A DNA stretch of 64,000 nt, taken from assembly GCA_029961685.1 (NCBI GenBank), contig JARWKL010000016.1:4279207-4343206 (forward strand), in the 5' to 3' direction. Source of the DNA: Aristolochia californica (Eukaryota; Streptophyta; Magnoliopsida; Piperales; Aristolochiaceae). A program made the translations under genes and the position numbers. The notes under the pieces were generated by a model. It had not been told where the DNA came from. It ran no database searches and worked only from the letters and a program-made list of their open reading frames with translations. Shown here in pieces: positions 11,752-21,494 of the stretch; the stretch's first letter is position 1, and every line of letters begins with the position of its first letter.

Positions 11752-12235
11752 TTGCAAGACAAAAGTACTAAGAAGATTATCTAGAAAAGAAAAAGATAAT
11801 GGATACATAGACTATTATTCAAGATAATGGATACTGAGAAGATTATCTAGAAAAGACATCTGAAAAGACTATCATTGACTCATAATAAAGATAGACATGA
11901 TCCTATTTGAGAAGACAAAAAATTCTGCCCACGGTTCCAGCACATGGTTTTCCAGCCCATGGTTTCATCATATAGTTTGAAATAAAAGTTTCCAACCCAC
12001 TGTTTTAGCACATGGTTTGAGAAGATAACCTTTCCAGCTCATGGTGGTTTGAAGATGCCCCTGGTTTCCTAGCACCATGTTTTTGACTTTGTAAAAAGTT
12101 TGTATTTTTCCTTTTTGGGTTTTGTTCAACCTTAGCCGCACACTTGTAAAGATTATGAGATAAGTCAATGACGATGGGGCCCAATGAGCACCTGTATGCC
12201 AATCTCTATCTATTCCGTGTCGGCAAAGGTTTGTC

Positions 12236-12243
12236 TATAAATA
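12236..12243 (+). promoter_or_regulatory. Viral promoter TATA box, copy 5
   Basis: TATAAATA in the conserved context TTGTC-TATAAATA-CCCAGTTG, about 30 bases upstream of an expected transcription start. Confidence 0.6.
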
Positions 12244-12926
12244 CCCAGTTGTAAGTTATAGAAGATATGAATGAAAAAACCCAGTTCTTGCACACTTTGC
12301 TCTCTAAACCCATGACTTCTTTCTCTTCCTCTGAATCCCCTGCATAATTCCTACATCAACTGTGTTTCCAAGTAAGTTCTTATTTTTAAAAAAGTAATTT
12401 TATTTACTTAGAGGTTTTATTAAAGGGAACACCTAAACCTTTGTCTGTTTGAATCCATAATTTATTTCTCTAATCTGGAGTGAATCCCTTGCATGACGTA
12501 AAAGTATTAAGGTGATCCTTTGATGTTTCACGGTCCTATGTCCCATATAGGAGGCGTCAGGGCTTTGTTGTTGGGAAAAAAAAGAGGAGCTCGTGGCAAA
12601 AGCAAAATTGCTAGGAAGCCATACAAGTCGTCATGTCTTGGGTACTCTATACTTGAAGAAAGAAAGATAATGGTTCAAACAGTAAAGGTTTATGATGTAC
12701 CTTTAGAAAATTTCACATCTACTATTTTTTCTCTCTGGTTTTATCTTTATTTATGATACTAATTTGTGTTGTTATAATCATTATTGTTAGTCTTTTAATT
12801 ATGGCAATAATAGATTTTTTTTTAAAGTTTTTTCGTATGTATCTGGATTTAATTTCTAATTTTGTATTACTGATCTTGTTTTGCAAAGTATTATCTTCTG
12901 GTGTTATACCTAAAATCTTTAGGCAG

Positions 12927-13240
12927 CTACCATTTGAGCTAGACTAGCTAGTGAATTACCCTCACTGGTAGGTATCTAGGTAGAAAAAGTGCTTATTAAT
13001 CTTGCCTTGAGTTGTCTGTTTTCTTCTTCAATGGTGTTTATGTATTCTTTCTGAAAATCATTCTTTTCCTGCAGTAACCTTCTCTTTTCATTGAGTCTTT
13101 GTATGGTCCTGGATAGCGTTTCACAGTGATCACAATAAACAATTCTTCCAGTATCTTTGGCAATCCCATAAGATACAGTTTTAAATGCAATTGGTACCTT
13201 AGCAAGAAAAATAGGGCAAAATGTAATTTATGTTTTATAG
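12927..13240 (-). repeat. Inverted 314-bp segment inside the array
   Basis: The reverse complement matches the unit segment that runs from CTATAAAACATAAATTAC through VSYGIAKDT and CDHCET to the GGTAGC just before the acidic tail. Upstream (to AGGCAG at 12926) and downstream (from CACATCC at 13241) the units are in normal orientation. About 13 bases at the left junction and 9 at the right are missing compared with other copies, which suggests break-and-rejoin rather than recombinase action. Confidence 0.9.
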
Positions 13241-13520
13241 CACATCCAATCCGTTGACCGTTGGACATTTGCCAAAAATGTCAGAAGAAAAGAAGAAAGA
13301 CGAACAACAGACAGATCCAAAAGATATTAAAAAGATGATGAAAGAATATTTTCAAGAATATCTTCAAGAACAAGGATATGAGAAACAAGGCTCAGAAATA
13401 TCCAGTAAATCTGGATCTACTGGTACTCAGACTCTTCAGTGTTATTCTCAAGAAGAAGATGATGACTATAACTTTGGCTCAAAAGCTATACACAGTTTGA
13501 CCACTTTAGATGGGAAATAG
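13241..13520 (+). pseudogene. TAV acidic C-terminal tail, array copy 6
   Basis: This is the best preserved tail: an uninterrupted frame from MSEEKKKDEQQTDPKD at 13278 through KKMMKEYFQEYL to LTTLDGK-stop at 13520. It does not carry the one-base deletion of copies 2 to 5. The preceding coiled-coil region is in the inverted segment, so the protein is still broken. Confidence 0.75.
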
Positions 13521-13991
13521 CAAGACAAAAGTACTAAGAAGATTATTAAGAAAATAAAAAGATAAAGCATACTTAGACTATTATTCAAGATAATGGATAC
13601 TGAGAAGATTATCTAGAAAAGACATCTGAAAAGACTATCATTGACTAAGAATAAAGATAGACATGATCCTGTTTGAGAAGACAAAAAATTCAGCCCATGG
13701 TTTCAGCACATGGTTTTCCAGCCCATGGTTTCATCATATGGTTTGTTGCAACCCACTGTTTTAGCACATGGTTTGAGAAGATAAGCTTTCCAGCTCATGG
13801 TGGTTTGAAGATGCCCCTGGTTTCCTAGCACCTTGTTTTTGACTTTGTAAAAATTTTGTATTTTTCCTTTTTGGGTTTTGTTAAACCTTAGCCACACACT
13901 TGTAAATATTTTGAGATAAGTCATTGACGATGGGGCCCAATGAGCACCCGTATGACAATCTCTATCTATTCCATGTTGGCAAAGGTTTGTC

Positions 13992-13999
13992 TATAAATA
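13992..13999 (+). promoter_or_regulatory. Viral promoter TATA box, copy 6
   Basis: TATAAATA in the same context as copy 5. The leader after it reads CCAATTAAGT, so the GT of the splice-donor-like site is lost in this copy. Confidence 0.6.
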
Positions 14000-14780
14000 C
14001 CCAGTTGTAAGTTATAGAAGATATGAATGAAAAAACCCAGTTCTTGCACACCTTGCTCTCTAAACCCATGACTTCTTTCTCTTCCTCTGAATCCCCTGCA
14101 TAATTCCTACATCAACTGTGTTTCCAATTAAGTTCTTATTTTAAAAAAAAAAACAATTTTTTTTACTTAGGGGTTTTCCTAAATGGAACTCCTAAACATT
14201 TGTTTGTTTGAATCCATAATTTCTTTATCTAATCTGGAGTCAATCCCCTGCATGACGTAAAATCTTTATGGTGATCTTTTGATATTTCACAGTCCTATGT
14301 TCCATATGTTCGCCCATTTAGCCAAAGGAGGCGTCAGGGCTTTGTTGTTGGGAAAAAAAAGAGGAGCCCGTGGCAAAAGCAAAATTGCTGGGAAACCATA
14401 CAAGTCGACATGTCTTGGGTTCTCTATACCTGAAGAAAGAACGATAAGGATTCAAACAGTAAAGGTTTAGGATGTACCTTTAGCAAATTTCACATCTACT
14501 GTTTTTCCTCTCTGGTTTTATCTTTATTTATGATACTACTTTGTATTGTTATAATCATTATTGTCAGTCTTTTACTTCTTACGGCTTCTATAGTTTTTTT
14601 TTAAAGTTCTTTTCATATGTATCTGGATTTAATTTCTAATTTTGTATTACTAATCTTGTTATGCAAAGTATTATCTTCTGGTGTTATACCTAAAATCTTT
14701 AGGCAGGGTATACAAGCTTCTATAAAACATAAATTACATTTTGTTCTATTTTTCTTGCTAGGGTACCAATTGCATTTAAA

Positions 14781-15319
14781 ACAATATCTTATGGGATTGC
14801 CAAAGATACTAGAAGAATTATTTTTTTTTCACTGTGAAACCCTATCCAAGACCATACAAAGACTCGATGAAAAAAGAAGTTACTCCAGGAAAAGAATGAT
14901 TTTCAAAAAGAATACATGAACACCATTGAAGAAGAAAACAGATAACTCAAGGCAAGATTAACAGGTACTTTTTCTACCTAGATACCTACTAGTGAGGGTA
15001 AGTCACTAGCTAGTCCAGCTCAAACGATAGCTGGTAAAGACACATCAAATCCGTTGAGGGCTGGACTTTTGCCAAAAATATCAGAAGAAAAGAAGAAAGA
15101 CAAACAATAGACAAATCCAGAGATATTAAAAAGATGATGAAAGAATATTTTCAAGAATATCTTAAAGAACAAGGTTATGAGAAACAAGACTCAGAAATAT
15201 CCAGTAAATCTGGATCTATTGGTACTCGGACTCTTCAGTGTTATTCTCAAGAAGAAGATGAAGACTATGACTTTGACTCAGAAGCTATACACAATTTGAC
15301 CACTTTAGATGGCAAATAG
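14781..15319 (+). pseudogene. TAV C-terminal remnant, array copy 7
   Basis: Carries the CHCET/coiled-coil region with a local deletion at the T-run near 14820, a stop in EEENR near 14943, and an acidic tail at 15134-15319 ending LTTLDGK. Near 15119 the text is AATCCAGAGATATT, a different lesion from that of copies 2 to 5. Confidence 0.75.
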
Positions 15320-15812
15320 CAAGACAAAAGTACTAAGAAGATTATCTAGAAAAGAAAAAGATAATGGATACTTAGACTATTATTCAAGATAATGGATACT
15401 AAGAAGATTATCTAGAAAAAGGCATCTGAAATGACTATCATTGACTCAAAATAAAGATAGACATGATCCTGTTTGAGAAGACAAAAATTTCTGCCCACGG
15501 TTTCAGCACATGGTTTTCCTGCCCATGGTTTAATCATATGGTTTGAGATAAAAGTTTTCAACCCATGGTTTCATCATATGGTTTGAGATAAAAGTTTCCA
15601 ACCCACTATTTTAGCACATGGTGGTTTTAAGATGCCCCTGGTTTCCTAGCACCATGTTTTTGACTTTGTAAAAAGTTTGTATTTTTCATTTTTGGGTTTT
15701 GTTTAACCTTAGCCGCACACTTGTAAAGATTATGAGATAAGTCATTGACGATGGGGCGCAATGAGCACCCGGATGACAATCTCTATCTATTCCGTGTCGA
15801 CAAAGGTTTGTC

Positions 15813-15820
15813 TATAAATA
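15813..15820 (+). promoter_or_regulatory. Viral promoter TATA box, copy 7
   Basis: TATAAATA in the conserved context. This last promoter drives toward the unique sequence beyond the array and so could produce a chimeric transcript past 16398. Confidence 0.55.
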
Positions 15821-16398
15821 CCCTGTTGTAAGTTATAGAAGATAAGAATGAAAAACCCCAGTTCTTGCTCACCTTTCTCTCTAAACCCATGACTTCTTTC
15901 TCTTCCTCTGAATCCCCTGCATAATTCCTACATCAACTGTGTTTCCAAGTAAGTTCTTATTTTTAAAAAAGTAATTTTATTTCCTAAAGGGAACTCCTAA
16001 TCCTCTGTCTGTTTGAATCCATGATATCTTTCTCTAATCTAGAGTCAATCCCCTGCATGACGTAAAAACATTATGGTGACCTTTGATGTTTCACGGTCCT
16101 ATGTCCCATATGTTCGCCCGTTTAGCCAAAGGAGGCGTCAGGGCTTTGTTGTTGGGAAAAAAAAGAGGAGCTCATGGCAAAAGCAAAATTGCTAGGAAGC
16201 CATAGAAGTCGTCATGTCTTGGGTTCTCTATACCTGAAGAAAGAAAGATAAGATTGAAACAATAAAGGTTTAGGATGTAGCTTTAGGAAATTTCACATAT
16301 ACTGTTTTTCCACTCTTGATTTATCTTTATTTATGATACTACTTTTTGTTGTTATAATAATTATTATTAGTCTTTTAATTCTTACGACTTTTATAGTT

Positions 16399-16812
16399 TG
16401 TCAAAAAAAAAAGTAGTTTATTAGGCTGGAATCTACTGGGTGAGGGCTAGTAGTTCTGATAGATCCCGCTGCATTGAAAGACAAGGATCGCTCCTGGTTA
16501 TCACTACCATGAACTTCCTTTATATTTTGTATGCTTATTCTATTTATAGTTTTATTTATAATTTTGTGTGAAAAAATTTATCTATTTTTAGCAATTCTGT
16601 ATAAGATTTTATATATAGGAAAAGCCTTCAGAATATAGCATGTTTGCTTATGTTAGTCATTTCATTTGCTTTAGCCATAGTTATAAATAACTTGTCCCTG
16701 TTTTTCTGTATTTGTATTGTATTGTCAACCTATTCCTATAAAAGAATTATAGTACCCCCAGACAAATTGCTATCAGAGTTATTAGAAATTATATCAGTAA
16801 TACAAAAAACGA
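16399..16812 (+). other. Sequence just past the array, possibly further viral sequence
   Basis: After the array stops at an A-run, an open frame from 16644 encodes a strongly hydrophobic N-terminus (MLMLVISFALAIVI) followed by YSYKRIIVPPDKLLSELL and continues to 16895. A hydrophobic ORF also occupies the same relative place in the array units. This may be where the last unit runs into normal viral sequence beyond the deletion join, but I found no known viral domain. Confidence 0.3.
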
Positions 16813-16833
16813 TTCTCTCTCTCTCTCTCTCTA
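16813..16833 (+). repeat. (CT)n microsatellite
   Basis: About ten CT dinucleotides in a row. Confidence 0.9.
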
Positions 16834-16835
16834 TA

Positions 16836-17340
16836 CTCCAAAATCCCTTCTTTCTCTTCGATATGGGATTGGGAGGGTATAGGGATTTTACCTAGGGAAG
16901 GACAGCCTTGCCTCTTGTTTTCCCCAATAACATTATTATTTTAATTGTTTTTTTAATTTACTTTATTTTATGCTAGTTAAAGAATTAATAGGCCACAGGG
17001 GCATTTTTGGAATATTTTATTTATAGGGGTATTTTTGTATTATTTTATCTTAAACCTTGTGAGGGTGAACCCTATTTAAGGGGTAAGAGTAATGAAAAAG
17101 GTATGCATTGATTTAGAGTAAACAATGTTTTTGAGTTCTCATCAACGAGACCAGGGGTGTACGTTCTCCTCAAAGAACCTTGGGTTTTCAAGCTTCCCTT
17201 CGGATTGATCTTCATTTTTCTCTTCTTCCTCCCTACGAATCTATGTATCAGATCCGGGACCGTAACATCCCCTCTTCTAAATGGAGATTCAACTTCCAAG
17301 ACTTGGGAGGGGGACACATTTCCTAGGTCTATTTTTTTAT
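16836..17340. mobile_element. Possible LTR remnant
   Basis: Contains CCCTATTTAAGGGG (TATA-like, near 17068) followed by a transcript-leader-like stretch and GATCCGGGACCGTAAC. The minus strand from 17317 reads SPSQVLEVESPFRRGDV, the kind of tail seen at the end of some Gypsy polyproteins. No primer site or matching partner LTR was found, so this is tentative. Confidence 0.3.
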
Positions 17341-17389
17341 TTACTTTGACTTTTGTTTTTGTTGATTTTTATTATTTTGATAGTGTAGA

Positions 17390-17830
17390 AGAACTTATGT
17401 TGGTGATTTTGAGAAATATACACTATTCTCAAAGAAGTAATTTCTCTAAGAAATAGTTAGGAAAAAATAAAAAATATCCACTATTCTCTATGAAATAAAA
17501 AATCATTGAGAAATATATTTTTCCTCAACGAAATAATTTTGCAAGAATAAGTAGGAAACATTAAAAAAAAATTAATTCAGAAATATCTAATTATTCTTGA
17601 TAAAATTAAAAAATTATGGTAAATATATGCTATTCTCGATAAAACAATTTAATTGAAAATAAGTATAAAAACAAAAAAATTGCAGAGAAATATTCACTTA
17701 TTCTCAGCAAATTTAAAAAATCATCAAGAAATAGATATTATTCTAGATAGAATAATTTTATCGAGAATAAATAGGAAAAAATATAATCACAGATAATTAA
17801 TCACCTATTCTCACATATACTTATATTTAA
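17390..17830. repeat. Degenerate repeats built on GAGAAATAT / TATTCTC
   Basis: GAGAAATAT-type and TATTCTC-type words alternate through the block (for example near 17410, 17480, 17505, 17600, 17630, 17685, 17730, 17760 and 17810), separated by A-rich spacers with AAAATAATTTT. The words are close to reverse complements, so each pair can fold. It looks like an old satellite-like array. 17831-18950 is AT-rich, and I see no gene there. Confidence 0.5.
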
Positions 17831-18954
17831 CATTTCCTCTTACTACCAACATAGTGCTATGTAAGTCATTAATCAAGTATAATAGTGCTTTTATGTGAAA
17901 CGAGATAAGATTTTTATCAATGGAATAAATAAAAAAATTAAACATTAGAATTTTAAATTTTCATTAAATATTATTATAATTTATTTGTTGTATTTTAAGA
18001 AAATATTTAAGTTAAATTAAATAAAAAAATTTAATGATCAATCAACTTAATTTGGTTAACATAATATAAAAATTAATTAATATATTTTAATTAAGTAATT
18101 TATTTGATATTATTAAAATTTTCAATTATCCTTATATATAATCATTTTGATAAAAACTTTTTCTATAGATTTTCTTAAAATGGAAAATAGAAATTGATTA
18201 GTGAGATACACATAAATTCTTTGTATATTGATGGAAATACTTTCAAAGTTAGAAAAATTAAAATATAAACTAAATATAACTATTTGGTTCACGATTTAAA
18301 TTATTAATTAGTGAGAGTATAATAATTTGCATGATCATATTGATGCACATTATAAATTGATCAAGTCATGTTAATGTAATATGACTTGTGAAGTAACTAA
18401 TTGAGTTATTGATCAAGTAATTAGTTAATATAAATTATTAACTATAATTTATTATATAATTACAGTATTATCTCATAGATGATTTATTCTTATCCCAATG
18501 TTACAGAAAATATTTTTAGGTAATTATTAAAATAAATAAATTAAAGTCTTGATTATTATTAATAATCCTCGGGAAGCTTTCATGAGATTTATGGACACTA
18601 TTTAATAGTGAAAATAAAAAAAATCCTTTGTATAAACATTCGGACTGCAATTGGTCATATTTATTTTTATAGAGAAATAAAAAATGCCATACAAGGGTTT
18701 TATTAGACCTAAGCTAAGTAATCATGTGATACTAAGAGAGTAGAAAAATTGTGATGTAGTTCTGAGAGGGAAAGAGCCACAAGGGTTACGAGTGTTAGGG
18801 TTTACTTTAGCTTTTATATTCCGTTGCAATTTTGTAAAAATATTTCTAATAAGAAACAACCTTTGGATGAAGTTAATTGTGATCGAGTGGTAATGGGAGA
18901 TGCAGCGCACTCGATCGTCTCATCAGATATAAGTTAGCAATTTGATTGACTGCT

Positions 18955-20435
18955 ATAACTGAATTTTTTCACATAACTTTTGTAAGCATTGAATCGGACC
19001 TAATCTTACCCAGTCCAATTATGATAGGACCGATGGGTCAGGTTCGGTTCTAACAGCACTCGTCCACGTGGTTGTTTGCCAAATGGCACTTTCTGCTTCC
19101 ATATTGAAATGGTTGCTGACACAGCAACATCTGTCACGCCCCGTCGTCAGGTTTGCATTGTTTGTTACCATTAGAAATGCGTAAACAAGAGTTATATAAT
19201 GCAGGAGAGACATAAGAATAATGAGAGTAGAGGGAAGGAGAATCAAGAGTGTTTTATCTTTCCTTTCATCTTTTTCTTCTTTTACGTTTTGTAAAGAAAT
19301 TGTAGCAAAGAAGAGGAACAACATAGCTATTCAAAGTTGTGATCCTCTTTTTTTCTAGGAGACTGGATTACTGTATTGCGATCGATCCATTTTTAAGACT
19401 TTTTCTCATTCATTCATCTATTTAAAATGTGCAATTCTGATGCTCTCCCCATCGCTATTTGAATCCTCTTTGTTTTTTTTTTCTTTAATGGTGCTTTCTT
19501 AAATCATCTGAACTCTATTTAAGTTCGTTTTCTTGCTTATAACAGGTAAACACGACGAGGTCCCGACAAGAATTTTATTGGAGCTCCGCTATTACCTGAG
19601 ATATTGACAAGTTGAACCATCCAAATTTTCAAATTGAAATGCTCAACCAAACCGGTCTAGATGCTGAAGTGGTTGGGTTGAGCATTCAGTTTGACAAACG
19701 TGATGGTTCAAGGTAGCAGCTGGCTGGGTTGAGCATTCAATTTGAAAAACTTGAGTTCTAGTGGTCTACATCCCTGGATAGATCAAAGAAGAAATCGAGG
19801 TCAAGGATGAGCATCATAGTAATTTCATTCAAGGAGGAGGGGGTGTCTTTGAAAATTGGCTTGTCAAAAAATCTACCCTTCTACTCAAGATTCTTCAGGT
19901 TTGGCATACTTATTTTCATCTATTGGGCCGAAGATGATCAATCTTCACTACTTTCATTTTTTAGAGATTTCACTCCCTTGAAATCATAATGAGGCTTCTT
20001 TATGCATCAGGTAAAGTTGAATGCAGATATTGATGGACAAGAGAACAAACAGTTCGGTATTTTGAATTTCTTTATCCTCTAATAATCATCAAGTTCAAGC
20101 TACTTAACCCCACTCAAATCAAGTTCAAGCTACTTAACCCCACTCAAATCAAGTTCAAGCTCCTCAACTCCTATTGTAGACAAATCAATCCACATCGAGA
20201 GATTAAATGAGTAGCCCTCACCGGGATCAAAGAACAGATGAATAATATTGTCTCACAGGTAGCTGATCTTGTTGGTGTTGTTTCTGATACAAAGTCAATA
20301 TTTTGTAACTCTCCTAATTCTCAAATAAATTGTAAAGACACGTTTTCAGTGTATAATAATGAATCTTCTCTGGGGTTAATATTTGTTCCATAACTTCTCT
20401 CCTCAATAGGATTGTTTGTTGCATTGAATTTTGTT
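18955..20435 (-). pseudogene. F-box/LRR protein pseudogene A
   Basis: Minus-strand pieces in order are: a YSFNLSMWIDLSTIGVEELELDLSG-like segment (about 20225-20130), LFSCPSISAFNFT, PHYDFKGVKSLKNES, ISMPNLKNLE, DTPSSLNE, and LDLDFFFDLSRDVDH. These match the leucine-rich region after the F-box in plant F-box/LRR (FBD-like) proteins, substrate receptors of SCF ubiquitin ligases. Many stops and frameshifts make it non-functional. A 30-bp unit repeated at 20089-20160 duplicates the LELDLSGVK motif in frame. The left part (18955-19560) is a non-coding module shared with copies at 26830-27705 and 60100-60690. The recognisable F-box is missing. Confidence 0.7.
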
Positions 20436-20644
20436 TAATTTATTTCCTTTTTAATTTTCTTCTAGTTAATTTACTACTTTTTATCTTTCTAATTAATTTT
20501 ATCTATCATCCCTTTGATTGAAGTAATTGTAAGTCTCTTTCATAACCCTCGTTTATTTTTCTCTCCCCTTCCTCTTTTCCTTGTCATTTTGATCACTTTT
20601 CCTAGAATTATGGTAATCCAAGAGAAAGGGGAATGGTTGGGTTT

Positions 20645-20712
20645 CAGGGTCAAGCTTTAGTATCAGAATTTGGGTTTTCAGGGTCAAGCTTTAGTATCGG
20701 AATTTGGGTTTT
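20645..20712 (+). repeat. 34-bp tandem duplication
   Basis: CAGGGTCAAGCTTTAGTATC followed by an AGAATTTGGGTTTT-type tail occurs twice with one mismatch. The surrounding 20436-21494 contains no recognisable gene. Confidence 0.85.
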
Positions 20713-21494
20713 CAAGAACTCTACAAATCCTACTTGTGCCCACCCCTAGGATTCGATATAGCGAAGAGATGAGTAAACGTGTAAATAGGGATTTCAAATT
20801 TTTTAGTGATATTAGTCCCCTCTAATCACATGAAAAGGATAAATAAAATTCGTCTACATGGAAGAATGGTTTGTCCATGGGAAGGGAACCAACTCATTGC
20901 TAGTACATATGTACTAACAAATCTCACCAGATATTAGCAAAAATTCCAAACCATATATATCCAACGTACCCTTACATCAAAATGTTATACCCTAATTAAA
21001 ATTATAAAATACTATTTTACACCTAATAAAAAGTAAAACTTTCCAATGGAGCTTCTTTGAAAGACATACAAATGACTCAAAGGCATTAGTGTATACAATA
21101 ATCCTTAATGTTTGTATTATAAGATGAGCAAGGAGATTACTAGGGGTAAGTAAAGTTTAATAGGGTCATTTTTGGCATTTGGAAGCCAAGCATGAGAAAG
21201 GGAGGGGGGTGCCACCTTCGGGTTAAATGGGAAAAGTTTTGTTAAGAAAAGCCAAAAGGTTGGTTAATGTAGGAGTTTTAGGGGGGTCAGTCTTAATTTC
21301 TTATTAGGAGTTCCATATTTCTTATTTGATATAATCTCTAATTTTTTATTTGATGTATTTGAGTCTGAATTGAAGTAGGAATTGCCATATTATTGTTTTC
21401 AAGACCCAAGGGTACTAATAAAAAGTCTCAAAAAGATTTCAAAGACCCATATAAATAAAATGACCAACCAAAGCAATGCTAAAAGGTTTGGCCA

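Larger units (their letters stand above)
3972..16398 (+). repeat. Tandem array (about 6.9 x 1.81 kb) of pararetroviral TAV 3' end, promoter and leader
   Basis: The same ordered landmarks recur at a spacing of about 1809 bases. The acidic TAV tail starts MMKE at 6138, 7947, 9756 and 15134, with related starts near 4330, 11570 and 13335. The CATGGTTT cluster, promoter, leader and small basic ORF follow each time. Approximate units are 3972-5782, 5783-7590, 7591-9400, 9401-11214, 11215-12926, 12927-14780 and 14781-16398 (partial). Each unit joins TAV C-terminus, intergenic region, leader and about 700 bp of ORF-poor sequence back to the middle of TAV, leaving out movement protein, coat and polymerase. 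Similarity stops abruptly at 16398 in an A-run. The array could produce transcripts from each unit's promoter. Confidence 0.9.

Noticed and set aside
3972..16398. CRISPR-like or other prokaryotic repeat array
   Set aside because: Units of 1.8 kb with viral coding remnants in an intron-bearing plant context; no short repeat-spacer pattern.
19019..19324. 101-codon minus-strand frame near F-box pseudogene A
   Set aside because: It lies in the shared non-coding module; the equivalent frames at 27 kb and 60 kb are broken and have no domain.
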